Assembly: GCA_013151255.1 (NCBI GenBank) | Contig: JAADIQ010000029.1 | Location: 1 to 33,488 of the forward strand | Source of the DNA: Alphaproteobacteria bacterium | Lineage (GTDB): Bacteria > Pseudomonadota > Alphaproteobacteria > Caulobacterales > Parvularculaceae | DNA: 33,488 nucleotides | Reading direction: 5' to 3' | Shown here: positions 9,044 to 16,908 of the stretch, piece after piece | How positions within the stretch are numbered: position 1 is the stretch's first letter | Layout of the letters: the number at the start of each line of letters is the position of its first letter | Position numbers and translations under genes: made by a program | Notes under the pieces: model-generated | Seen by the model: only the letters and a program-made list of their open reading frames with translations | Database searches by the model: none | Told to the model about the DNA's origin: nothing

Positions 9044-10031
9044 CCAAACACCGCGCATATCACGGCGCTGGCTCTATGCGCCCTTCGCTATCGCCGCAAT
9101 CATTTTGGCTGGCTATTATCTCTTATGGCGCACCGGCGCCCATGAAATGAAAAAGGCGGTTGACGCCTGGGTGATCGATCAGCGCGCCGCCGGGCTGGAG
9201 GTTTCTCACGGGCCCGTCACAAGCAAAGGGTTTCCGTTTTTCCTGCGTGTTCGCATTGAGGCGCCGGATATCGCCATGCCGGGGGCGTGGCGATGGCGCG
9301 CGGAAACTTTGTTCCTGGATGCGCTGCCTTACGATCTTAACCGGCTGATCATCTCGCCGGGCGGCGAGCAACTGCTCAGCGCGGAAGGCTTTGGCGAATG
9401 GCGCGGCGCGGCGGCGGATTTGCGCGCATCGATTGCCAATGACAAAGCCCGCGGCTGGGTGTTCGCCCTTACCGTTGGCGACGCGGCCGGCCGCCGTGAC
9501 AGCGACGGCGCTGCCTACCGCCTCACCTCACTGGTGTTGGATTTGGCGCCCGCGCCTGATGACCCTGCGACGCTAACACTCAACCTCGCCGCCAACGGGC
9601 TTGAAATTTCAGCCGGCGGCGAGACATACGACATGGCGCAGCTGCAAACCGTATTGTCGCTGTCGGCAAGCGATATGTTGGAGACGCCAACGCCCGCCGC
9701 CAGCTGGCGCGAAGCCAACGGCGCGCTGACCATCACGCATTTCTTCGCCGATATTGAGACCACGAAAATAGCGCTTTCCGGCGCCATTCAGCTCGACCAA
9801 GCGCTCTATCCGCAAGGCGCGCTGAAAACCGAGCTGCAAAGCCCGGCGGGACTTGCCAATCTGCTCGGTAAAACCGGGGCATTATCGCAAACGGAAGCCA
9901 GCGCAATGGCCGCGGGGCTCACCTTAATGGCGATAACATCCGGCGGCAAAATCACCGCGCCGATTGAACTGAAAGACGGCGCGGCGCAAATCGCCGGCGT
10001 TAAAATTGCTGATCTTCCAAGATTGAAATAG
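9036..10031 (+). CDS. DUF2125 domain protein
   Basis: A 331-residue protein with a single N-terminal membrane helix (about residues 12-32, APFAIAAIILAGYYLLW) and a large exported domain that matches the alphaproteobacterial DUF2125 layout: WVIDQRAAGLEVSHGPVTSKGFPFFLRV near residues 46-73, then alternating strands with repeated patterns such as LNLAANGLEIS and GALKTELQSPAGLANLL. This region resembles the repeated beta structure of AsmA-like proteins; the function is unknown. The frame is open from 8742, but the ATG at 9036 overlaps the plsC stop by eight bases and starts just before the helix, so it is the likely start. It is the last gene of the ftsE operon. Confidence 0.85.
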   Translation: MTDQTPRISRRWLYAPFAIAAIILAGYYLLWRTGAHEMKKAVDAWVIDQRAAGLEVSHGPVTSKGFPFFLRVRIEAPDIAMPGAWRWRAETLFLDALPYDLNRLIISPGGEQLLSAEGFGEWRGAAADLRASIANDKARGWVFALTVGDAAGRRDSDGAAYRLTSLVLDLAPAPDDPATLTLNLAANGLEISAGGETYDMAQLQTVLSLSASDMLETPTPAASWREANGALTITHFFADIETTKIALSGAIQLDQALYPQGALKTELQSPAGLANLLGKTGALSQTEASAMAAGLTLMAITSGGKITAPIELKDGAAQIAGVKIADLPRLK

Positions 10032-10043
10032 CGCGCGCTAATA

Positions 10044-10400
10044 TTACCCGTAGAGCGCGCCAAGCGCCGGTTCACTCGTAACGCGCGATTCCACCAGCCT
10101 TGCAAATTCATCAAGATAAACCGCGCCGTCCGGTGTCTTCTGTACAAGGACGACCCGTTTGTCGCCGGGATCGCGCACCCGTTTGACAAAACCGAGAATG
10201 GAAAGCGCATCAAGCGCGCGCGATATTGCGGGCTTGGGCACACAGAGATCGCGCGCCAGCGCGCGCACCGTATGCGGTCCCGGATTGAGATAAACGGTCA
10301 GCAAGATTGACCATTGCCGCATCGACAGATCCGGCCCGTCCGCGCGCACCGCGTCGCACATCACATCACGCCAGTTCGTCAATATATCGATAGACGCCAT
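10044..10400 (-). CDS. MarR-type winged-helix transcriptional regulator
   Basis: A 118-residue DNA-binding protein. The winged helix is clear: LSMRQWSILLTVY (helix 2), TVRALARDLCVPKPAISRALDALSILGFVKRVRD (helix-turn-helix and wing entry) and GDKRVVLVQKT (wing). It is shorter than most MarR proteins (about 140 residues) and its C-terminal dimer helix is reduced. The open frame reaches 10469, but the upstream 23 residues (MSCPCGANS...) look non-coding; the ATG at 10400 has AGGGAA upstream. It lies 77 bases behind the aminopeptidase gene on the same strand and may be co-transcribed. The target and ligand are unknown. Confidence 0.85.
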   Translation of the reverse strand: MASIDILTNWRDVMCDAVRADGPDLSMRQWSILLTVYLNPGPHTVRALARDLCVPKPAISRALDALSILGFVKRVRDPGDKRVVLVQKTPDGAVYLDEFARLVESRVTSEPALGALYG

Positions 10401-10477
10401 CGCCGGCTCATTCCCTAGAGAATTACTTGCCGCCTGCTTGCAACTGTTCGCCCCGCAAGGGCAAGACAAAGTCCGAA

Positions 10478-11848
10478 CTAAGCCGGATAGCGCGCCGCCA
10501 GCACTTCAAACAGCGCCCTGATCGCCTGCGCCTCGCCGCCAACCGGGCGGCCCGGCGCGGCCTTGGCCCGCCACGCATAAAGGTCAAAATGCATCCACGC
10601 GCCGCCCGCCGGCGTGAACCGCCGCAAGAACAGCGCCGCCGTCACCGAGCCGGCAAACGCCCCGCCGGAAATGTGATTGACGTCAGCGATTTGTGACGAC
10701 AGCATCGCATCATAATTGCGCCATAACGGCATCCGCCATACCGGGTCGGCAAGCTTTGTAGACGCGGCTTGCAAGGCGGCGGCGAGGCCGTCGTCATCGC
10801 AATAAAATGGCGCAAGCTCAGGGCCCAGCGCCACCCGCGCCGCACCGGTGAGTGTCGCCAGTGAGATCATCAGGTCCGGGTCCTCCTCGCCGCCCAGCGC
10901 CAGCGCGTCAGCCAGAACCAGCCGGCCTTCGGCGTCGGTATTGCCAATCTCAACGCTGAGGCCTTTGCGGCTGGCCAGCACATCGCCGGGCCTGTAGGCG
11001 TTGCCGGCGACCGCGTTTTCCACCGCCGCCACCAGCACCCGCAAGCGCAGCTTCAAGCCCGCCGCCATAATCATCCGCCCGAGCGCCAGAGCGTGCGCGG
11101 CGCCGCCCATATCCTTCTTCATCAGCACCATACCGGCCGCGCTCTTCATATTCAGGCCGCCGCTATCAAAGGTGACGCCCTTGCCGACCAGCGTCAGCTT
11201 TGGCGCAGCAGGGTCTCCCCAGGCGAGGTCGATCAGCCGCGGCGCAACCGCAGCCGCGCGCCCGACCGCGTGGATCATCGGGAACCCTTCTTCGAGAAGG
11301 TCAGCGCCGGTGATGACGTTGATGGTCCCGCCATGCTCGTTGCTAATCGCCCGCGCCTCATACTCCAGCGTTTCCGGCGTCATATCGGCGGCAGGGGTGT
11401 TCACGAGGTCGCGGACCAGACCGATGGCGGCGGCGGCGCGCAACACCGCCTCAATATCAACGCCCGAAGGCGCGATTAACCGCGCCAGCGCCGGCCTTTG
11501 CGATTTGTAACGATCAAAACGATAGCCGCCCATTAACCAGCCAAGACAGGCCAGCGGCGCTTCATCTTCGTTTAACCATGCTGCAAAACTGTAATCGCCC
11601 TTGGGCAGCTTATCGGCGGCGGCGGCGACAATGAACGGATCGCGGCCATCGCCGAGGCCAAGCAAAACCCCGTCCGCATTGGCGAGAACCACACCCGTCT
11701 CGCCGTTAAAGCCATTATCGGCGGCCAACTGCTTGAGGCTGTCGGGAAGGCCCGCCGCATCCAGCCCGCCCTCTTTGACGGTGTGGATCATGCGCGAGGC
11801 TCTGGCGAGGCCGGCTTCGTATTCCTCCAGAAGATCGTTGCCCATCAT
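10478..11848 (-). CDS. Leucyl aminopeptidase family protein (peptidase M17)
   Basis: Cytosolic di-metal aminopeptidase that removes N-terminal residues from peptides. From the ATG at 11848 it is 456 residues. The M17 catalytic motifs are intact: VGKGVTFDSGGLNMK (metal and catalytic Lys/Asp), the KKDMGGAAHALA loop, and the signature NTDAEGRLVLADAL. The N-terminal domain is short and divergent, as in the compact PepA-like group common in alphaproteobacteria. A TTG at 11860 would give four more residues, and an ATG at 11845 one fewer; ATG 11848 with an upstream GGCGGGG is preferred. It is transcribed away from the TPR lipoprotein gene, with a 16-base palindrome between them. Confidence 0.92.
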   Translation of the reverse strand: MMGNDLLEEYEAGLARASRMIHTVKEGGLDAAGLPDSLKQLAADNGFNGETGVVLANADGVLLGLGDGRDPFIVAAAADKLPKGDYSFAAWLNEDEAPLACLGWLMGGYRFDRYKSQRPALARLIAPSGVDIEAVLRAAAAIGLVRDLVNTPAADMTPETLEYEARAISNEHGGTINVITGADLLEEGFPMIHAVGRAAAVAPRLIDLAWGDPAAPKLTLVGKGVTFDSGGLNMKSAAGMVLMKKDMGGAAHALALGRMIMAAGLKLRLRVLVAAVENAVAGNAYRPGDVLASRKGLSVEIGNTDAEGRLVLADALALGGEEDPDLMISLATLTGAARVALGPELAPFYCDDDGLAAALQAASTKLADPVWRMPLWRNYDAMLSSQIADVNHISGGAFAGSVTAALFLRRFTPAGGAWMHFDLYAWRAKAAPGRPVGGEAQAIRALFEVLAARYPA

Positions 11849-11881
11849 TAACCCCGCCAATTTACGAATTTCGATTGCACA

Positions 11882-11897
11882 TTAAGCATATGCTTAA
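11882..11897. promoter_or_regulatory. Perfect 16-base palindrome in a divergent promoter region
   Basis: TTAAGCATATGCTTAA is a perfect palindrome between the starts of the M17 peptidase (minus) and the TPR lipoprotein (plus). Its TTAA half-sites are separated by eight bases. This resembles a dimer operator. CtrA sites (TTAA-N7-TTAA) come to mind but the spacing is off by one, so I do not assign a regulator. Confidence 0.5.
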
Positions 11898-11958
11898 GCC
11901 TTTTTTGAGCTCCTGAGGGCATGATCGGCAGGTAATTATCACTGACCGAGGCACAATC

Positions 11959-12951
11959 ATGGCTCTCAGCCCTCTTCCGCTTGGCTTCAAAGTCGCCGGC
12001 ATCGCCGCCGCCGCCCTCATGCTCCAGGCCTGCGCAGCTACGCAAAAGACCGCTTCCAATGGCGAGAAAATCCAGTATCGCGACTCGATTGGCGTATTTT
12101 CAAGCTCTGCGGCGGATGAAAGCATGGACCCAATCGCTGCCGCCGCCTTTTGGGGCACGCGGTATAATACCGACCAGTCCGACCCTACTATTGCAGCGCG
12201 GTTTTCTAAATCCTTGCGTAAAATTGGCTCGGTTGAAGAAGCCGTTACGGTGATGCAAAAAGCCTCCGGCCTCCATCCCGACAATGGCGATATCGCCCTG
12301 GAATATGGCAAGGTGCTGGTTGAGACCGGCCGCGCTTTTGAGGCGGTGCGCCATCTTGAAAACGCCGTCACCGCAAACCCATCGGACTGGAGCGCACTAT
12401 CGGCCTATGGCGTCGCGCTTGACCAGATTGGCGAGCATGGCTCTGCGCGGGCAAAATATGACCGCGCCCTGATGCTGGCGCCGCGCGCCGTCTCGGTGCT
12501 CAACAATAAGGGCCTTTCTTATGCGCTTGAGGGCAATCTGAAAAAAGCCGAAGTAACACTGCGCGGGGCGGCCAGCCAAGCTGGCGGCAATGCGCGCATT
12601 CGCCAAAACCTTGCGCTGGTGCTGGCGCTGTCGGGCGATTTGTCCGGGGCTGAACGCCTGGCGCGGTCCGATCTGCCGCCGCCAGTCGCCAATAACAATA
12701 TCGATTATTTCCGCCAGCTGATGAACCAGCCTGCCTATTGGGGCGAATATGCCGCCACCACCAATATCGACACCCCGACTTTCGACAGCGTTCCTGCAGC
12801 GCCGTTGACGCCGCGCCAGAGCCCGCAGCTTCGCGAACAGCCAAAACCCGAACAGAAAAAACCGGACGGCGCGCCGATTGCGCTGATCGAGACCACACCG
12901 CTGACCAATGTCTCCGAGACCGTTGACGCCGGATCAGATTCAGAACAATAG
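11959..12951 (+). CDS. TPR-repeat lipoprotein, TadD-like
   Basis: A 330-residue predicted lipoprotein: a signal peptide ending in the lipobox LQAC (Cys near residue 25), then several tetratricopeptide repeats (about residues 75-230, for example DIALEYGKVLVETGRAFEAVRHLENAV and ARAKYDRALMLAPRAVSVLNNKGLSYALEGNLKKAEVTL), then a Pro-rich, probably disordered tail. This is the plan of TadD, the Flp/Tad pilus assembly pilotin-like protein. No other tad gene is in the window, so it may be a stand-alone homologue. GAGG lies ten bases before the ATG. A strong terminator follows 50 bases after the stop, so it appears monocistronic. Confidence 0.85.
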   Translation: MALSPLPLGFKVAGIAAAALMLQACAATQKTASNGEKIQYRDSIGVFSSSAADESMDPIAAAAFWGTRYNTDQSDPTIAARFSKSLRKIGSVEEAVTVMQKASGLHPDNGDIALEYGKVLVETGRAFEAVRHLENAVTANPSDWSALSAYGVALDQIGEHGSARAKYDRALMLAPRAVSVLNNKGLSYALEGNLKKAEVTLRGAASQAGGNARIRQNLALVLALSGDLSGAERLARSDLPPPVANNNIDYFRQLMNQPAYWGEYAATTNIDTPTFDSVPAAPLTPRQSPQLREQPKPEQKKPDGAPIALIETTPLTNVSETVDAGSDSEQ

Positions 12952-12999
12952 CCGCATCAGTTTTGTTGCGTAAACACGTTGCGTAGACAAGTTGCGTCG

Positions 13000-13032
13000 C
13001 CGCCCCGGCTTTAACAGTCGGGGCGGTTTTTT
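13000..13032 (+). terminator. Rho-independent terminator after the TPR lipoprotein gene
   Basis: A perfect eight-base GC stem, CCGCCCCG at 13000-13007 and CGGGGCGG at 13019-13026, with an 11-base loop and a run of six T at 13027-13032. It ends plus-strand transcription before the convergent minus-strand operon. Confidence 0.92.
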
Positions 13033-13068
13033 ATTGCGGCGGCGGTTTTCTCAAATAACGGGAATGCC

Positions 13069-13485
13069 CTAACGCACCCAGCCCTTGCGCTCGGCGTGCT
13101 TTGAATACCAGATCAAAAACGCCGTCACCGCCAATTGCATCAACATGCCGATTATCGCCGCGTCAGGACCGGCCGCACTATAGAAATGGGCCATCATTAC
13201 AATGACGCCCAGTGCAGAAGCGATAAACAGATAAATCGCCGCCGCGTTTTTGAGCAAAAGCAAAACACAGCCAATCGCGCCGCCAAACACCGCAACGGCA
13301 AAACCGCCAGCGGCCCATACGGGCCGGGCCTCGGCAATTGCGCGATACGGCTCTGGCATATTGGCGAGCGCCTCTGGATTCATCTGCATAATGAAGTTCA
13401 TCGCGCCCATCAGATTCCAGACCAGCGCGGCGCCGCCGATGACCCAGAAACTCCAGTGAACGCTACTCGCGGTCTTGTCGTTCAT
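13069..13485 (-). CDS. Four-helix membrane protein of the ArsR-SRPBCC operon
   Basis: A 138-residue protein with four predicted membrane helices (about residues 12-33, 58-78, 83-105 and 110-128), beginning WSFWVIGGAALVWNLMGAMNFIMQM. Similar small proteins often follow ArsR and SRPBCC genes in proteobacteria; the function is unknown. The open frame extends to 13671 but overlaps the SRPBCC gene; the ATG at 13485 has a GGGGG ribosome site eight bases upstream and is the clear start. It is the last gene of a three-gene minus-strand operon, 16 bases behind the SRPBCC gene. Confidence 0.85.
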   Translation of the reverse strand: MNDKTASSVHWSFWVIGGAALVWNLMGAMNFIMQMNPEALANMPEPYRAIAEARPVWAAGGFAVAVFGGAIGCVLLLLKNAAAIYLFIASALGVIVMMAHFYSAAGPDAAIIGMLMQLAVTAFLIWYSKHAERKGWVR

Positions 13486-13501
13486 TTGGCATCCCCCTGG
13501 T

Positions 13502-14005
13502 TTATTTCTTCGCCTGCAACTCTGCGAAAATCTCATCCATAACAGCGTAACCGCCTTCCCAGCCTTTGCCCATATTGGCGACAACACCGGCAAAGCAGGC
13601 AATCTCAGCCTCGCTCGCCTCATAGGGTTCCCAAACCAGCCGGACTTTTGTCTTCGCGCCGTCATCTTCAAACGTCACGGTTGTTAACAGCACAGCCGGC
13701 CAGTCAGGCATTTTTGGATTGGACACTGTGTTCCACTGTTTATCCGTAGAAGAGTGGTGATGCCAAACCAGCCGCTCCAGCGGTTTCACTTCCTTGAAAA
13801 CAGCTTTGCTGAGCATGGAGTTCTCGCCCATTTTCATCTCGTTGAGCCACTCGCCGCCGGGCTTTAAATCAAATTTGTGGATGACGGTCTCAACGCCCGG
13901 CCCGTACCAACGCGCAAGCAATTGAGGATCGGTCCAGGCCCGCCAAACCATTTCGCGCGGCGCATCAAATACGCGGTCGAGAATAAATTCTGGTGAATCG
14001 CTCAT
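13502..14005 (-). CDS. SRPBCC domain protein (AHSA1 family)
   Basis: A 167-residue protein with a START/Bet v 1-like hydrophobic pocket fold. Typical AHSA1 marks are FDAPREMVWRAWTDPQLLARWYGP near the N-terminus, LKPGGEWLNEMKMG in the middle, and the C-terminal GWEGGYAVMDEIFAEL helix that lines the cavity. The ligand is unknown. It starts ten bases after the ArsR stop; ArsR-SRPBCC pairs are very common and are taken to be co-regulated. Confidence 0.92.
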   Translation of the reverse strand: MSDSPEFILDRVFDAPREMVWRAWTDPQLLARWYGPGVETVIHKFDLKPGGEWLNEMKMGENSMLSKAVFKEVKPLERLVWHHHSSTDKQWNTVSNPKMPDWPAVLLTTVTFEDDGAKTKVRLVWEPYEASEAEIACFAGVVANMGKGWEGGYAVMDEIFAELQAKK

Positions 14006-14015
14006 GGTTGGTTTC

Positions 14016-14363
14016 CTATTGTTTTGTTTTCTGCATACGGATTAAAATGTCATCAAGCTGATCGAAGCTGGCCTCCCAGAACTCTTTAAATTCCGAAAGC
14101 CATTCGACCGCCGCCGCCATGGTTTCCAACTTCGCCGGGCGGCGTTGCTCGTCAACATCGCGCGAAATCAACCCCGCCCGTTCAAGCACCTTCAGGTGCC
14201 GCGAGACAGCCGGTTGGCTAATCTCAAAAGGCGCGGCGATCTCATTAACCGAGGCCTGGCCATCCGCCAGCCGCGACAAAATCGCCCGCCGCGTCGGGTC
14301 CGCCAGCGCCGCAAAAACGGCGTCCAGGTTCGGTTGCTGCTGTATATAACCGACATGTTCCAT
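14016..14363 (-). CDS. ArsR-type winged-helix repressor
   Basis: A 115-residue regulator with the ArsR/SmtB start FAALADPTRRAILSRLADGQASVNEIA and recognition helix ISQPAVSRHLKVLERAGLI. No metal-binding CxC motif is present, as is usual in the ArsR group paired with SRPBCC genes. The open frame reaches 14516, but the ATG at 14363 fits the family start, and a promoter lies so close that the mRNA may be leaderless (see the promoter entry). An ATG at 14393 would place the promoter inside the coding region. It is likely to repress its own operon. Confidence 0.93.
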   Translation of the reverse strand: MEHVGYIQQQPNLDAVFAALADPTRRAILSRLADGQASVNEIAAPFEISQPAVSRHLKVLERAGLISRDVDEQRRPAKLETMAAAVEWLSEFKEFWEASFDQLDDILIRMQKTKQ

Positions 14364-14370
14364 AATGATA

Positions 14371-14398
14371 TAGTTATATAATGAACACGCCATGTCAA
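14371..14398 (-). promoter_or_regulatory. Sigma-70-type promoter for the ArsR operon, probably leaderless
   Basis: On the minus strand a consensus -35 TTGACA (14398-14393) is followed after 16 bases by TAACTA (14376-14371), in the AT-rich run TATATAACTATATCATT. Transcription would start about one base before or at the ATG (14363), and no ribosome site is present. The AT-rich stretch may also be the ArsR operator. Confidence 0.6.
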
Positions 14399-14533
14399 TC
14401 GATTGTAACTTTACACCCAGATCAGAGGCTGCCTTGAGCCAAAAGAAGCATAAAAGGTATTCAATGCCCGGTCTGATAGAAACTTTAGAGTTTGGTGTTT
14501 TTCCTGAAACAGCCAAAGGGACTTGAAATCATA

Positions 14534-15289
14534 ATGCGGGGCCGCAGCCAAACAATCGATCTTAACGCCGATATGGGCGAATACGCCGACGCTGCGCAGC
14601 GCGCCATCGAAGCGGCGTTAATGCCGCTCATCACCTCATGCTCCATCGCCTGCGGCGGTCATGCGGGCGATGACGCAACCATGCGCGCAACCGCACGGCT
14701 GGCGCGCAACCACGGCGTCGCCGTTGGCGCGCATCCATCATATCCCGACGTCAAAAACTTTGGCCGCAAAAGCCTGCGCGGCGACATCAATACACTGCGC
14801 GCGGCAATATCTGATCAGGTGACGGCGCTGCGGCGCATTCTCGATGAGGAGGGCATGGTGCTACACCACGTCAAACCTCATGGCGCCTTATATGGCGATG
14901 CGGCGGGCGATGTTGCGCTCGCCGAAATGATTGCGACGGCGGCGCATGGCGCCATGCTGATTGGCCCGCCAGGTTCAGCGATGGAATTTGCAAGCCGGGG
15001 CGGCTTTGTCGCTGAAGGGTTTGTTGACCGGCGTTATCTTGCATCAGGAGCGCTGGCGCCGCGCGGCGAGCCCGGCGCGGTGATTGAAGATATCGCAGCG
15101 CGCGCCGCCCAGGCGTTGACACTGGCGCGTAGCGATACGCTCGCCCTCGCAGATGGCGCGATCACGCTTCGCATCGACACATTATGCATTCACAGCGACA
15201 GCCCCGGCGCAGTTGAGACCGCTATTGCCGTACGCAACATTCTTGAGGCGGACGGATTTACAATTGCCGCGCTGGAGCCGCGCAAATGA
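14534..15289 (+). CDS. pxpA: 5-oxoprolinase subunit A (LamB/YcsF family)
   Basis: Subunit of the three-part ATP-dependent 5-oxoprolinase that opens 5-oxoproline (pyroglutamate) to glutamate in the cytoplasm, removing a damage product of glutamine and glutamate. From the ATG at 14534 it is 251 residues. Family motifs are DLNADMGEYA at the start, SCSIACGGHAGDDATMR, VAVGAHPSYPD, VKPHGALYG and EGFVDRRY. The frame is open from 14492, but the family begins right at IDLNADMGE and a GGGA lies upstream of 14534. It overlaps pxpB by four bases (ATGA). Confidence 0.93.
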   Translation: MRGRSQTIDLNADMGEYADAAQRAIEAALMPLITSCSIACGGHAGDDATMRATARLARNHGVAVGAHPSYPDVKNFGRKSLRGDINTLRAAISDQVTALRRILDEEGMVLHHVKPHGALYGDAAGDVALAEMIATAAHGAMLIGPPGSAMEFASRGGFVAEGFVDRRYLASGALAPRGEPGAVIEDIAARAAQALTLARSDTLALADGAITLRIDTLCIHSDSPGAVETAIAVRNILEADGFTIAALEPRK

Positions 15290-15975
15290 ACACGCCAACG
15301 ATTAAACCCTTCGGAGAGCGTGGCTTTATCGCTCAGCTCGGCGGATTTTCCAGCGACGTAGATAGCGGGCTTTTTGCCAATGCGGTTGCGCGCGCCTTGC
15401 GCGATAAGAACGGCGTTGATGATGCGGTCGCCGGCATCGACACCATCGCCATGCGCTTCGACCCGGCGCAGCTTGACGCCGAACAGGCCCACGCGATGTT
15501 GTTGGATGCGGCCAGCAATACGCCGCGCAATACGAGGAGCGTCGCCGCCAAAGTAATAGACATCCCGGTTTGTTATGGCGGTGAATACGGACCGGATTTC
15601 GATGCTCTGTGTACGCAACTAAAACTCACGCCCGAGGCGCTTGTCAAACTCCACAGCGGCGCGCCCTATCGCGTCATCACCATCGGCTTCGCACCGGGCT
15701 TTGCTTATCTTGGCGAGTTACCAGAAGGCCTTAGCGTCCCGCGCCTTGAAACCCCGCGCCTGCATGTTGCAGCCGGGTCTGTCGGCGTCGCCGGACGCTA
15801 TACCGGCGTTTATTCGCTGCCGTCGCCGGGCGGATGGCGGATCATCGGACGCACGCCGCGCGCCTTATTTGACGGGCGGGAACACCATCCGTTCATTTTT
15901 GAACCCGGCGACGAGGTGCGGTTTCGTGCGGTGACGCCGAGCGCCTTTGCCGCCATCACCCGAGCGCAACCATGA
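15286..15975 (+). CDS. pxpB: 5-oxoprolinase subunit B (KipI-like carboxyltransferase domain 1)
   Basis: At 229 residues it matches the PxpB/KipI family. Visible motifs are FGERGFIAQLG at the start, DIPVCYGGEYGPDFDAL in the middle, the conserved IGFAPGFAYLGELP, RLETPRLHVAAGSVGVAGRYTGVYSLPSPGGWRIIGRTP and the C-terminal FEPGDEVRFRAV. Together with PxpC it forms the part resembling allophanate hydrolase. Both ends overlap neighbours by four bases, so the operon is translationally coupled. Confidence 0.93.
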   Translation: MNTPTIKPFGERGFIAQLGGFSSDVDSGLFANAVARALRDKNGVDDAVAGIDTIAMRFDPAQLDAEQAHAMLLDAASNTPRNTRSVAAKVIDIPVCYGGEYGPDFDALCTQLKLTPEALVKLHSGAPYRVITIGFAPGFAYLGELPEGLSVPRLETPRLHVAAGSVGVAGRYTGVYSLPSPGGWRIIGRTPRALFDGREHHPFIFEPGDEVRFRAVTPSAFAAITRAQP

Positions 15976-16908
15976 TTGCAACCCTTCATCAGCCGGGGCT
16001 GCAAACCACAATTCAGGATGCGGGCCGGCGCGGCGGGCGCCATCTCGGGCTGCCGCAATCGGGCGCGGCCGACCGGGTCTCACTCGCGCTCGCCAATGCG
16101 GTGCTCGGCAATCCGTGGGATGCGCCAGCGCTTGAATGCACGATGACCGGGCCGGCGCTGGAATTTGAAATGGATATCGACTTTGCCATTGCCGGCGCCG
16201 AGATGGACGCACGCCTAAACGACGAACCGGTCGGCGGGTATCGCCGCATTGGCGCAAAGCCCGGCGACCGGCTGGCCCTTGGCGCTGCCAAAGCTGGCGC
16301 GCGCGCCTATATCGCTTTTGCCGGCGGCGTTGCGGGGTGCGCATTTTTCAATAGCGTATCAACCTATATTCCGGCCGGTCTCGGCGGGCTTCATGGCCAA
16401 GCGTTGCGCGCAGGTGATGTCCTTCGCAGCCGGAACACCGACACGATGGCGCCCGTAGACATTCCCGATGCGTTGCATCCGAATTTTGGCCATGACTGGA
16501 TATTGCGCGCAACGCCAGGCCCCGATGCGGAATATTTCAACCCTAAAACCATCGAGGATTTTTTCTCCACGCCGTTTCACGCAGACCGACGCGGCGACCG
16601 CATGGGGTTGCGTCTCATCGGCGCAAAGATGCCGTGCGAAGATACGCCGCCAATGAAGAGCAGCGCCATGTTTCCGGGCACGGTGCAATGCCCGCCGGAT
16701 GGCGCGCCCATTCTCCTCGGCCCAGACGCCCAAACCATCGGCGGCTATCGCCGCATTGCCCAGGTGATTGACGCCGATCTGCCGCTCATTGATCCGGCCC
16801 GGCGATCGGATCTGGTTCCGGCGCATCAACGCGCAAACCGCAAGACAGACAAGTTTGCAGCGGCAAAGGCTGATTGCCTCATTTATTTCAGGTTTCAACC
16901 TTCGCTGA
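15972..16908 (+). CDS. pxpC: 5-oxoprolinase subunit C (KipA-like), frameshifted near the C-terminus
   Basis: Biotin-independent carboxylase-like subunit of 5-oxoprolinase. Motifs include GLQTTIQDAGRRGGRHLGLPQSGAAD, NPWDAPALECTMTGPALEF, GGLHGQALRAGD and DRRGDRMGLRL. The first frame runs on to 17018 with a nonsense tail inside the convergent BCCT gene. The conserved end is found one base over: RPGDRIWFRRI is encoded from 16795 and the frame stops at the TGA 16906-16908. So a +1 shift (one extra base, or two missing) lies between about 16785 and 16795. Corrected, the protein is about 311 residues, a normal length, and overlaps the BCCT gene by only 21 bases. About two residues seem to be missing before RPGD compared with the family, which would fit a 5-base deletion. 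Confidence 0.88.

Noticed and set aside
14146-14381. Open frames opposite the ArsR gene
   Set aside because: Arg-rich shadow translations with no family features.
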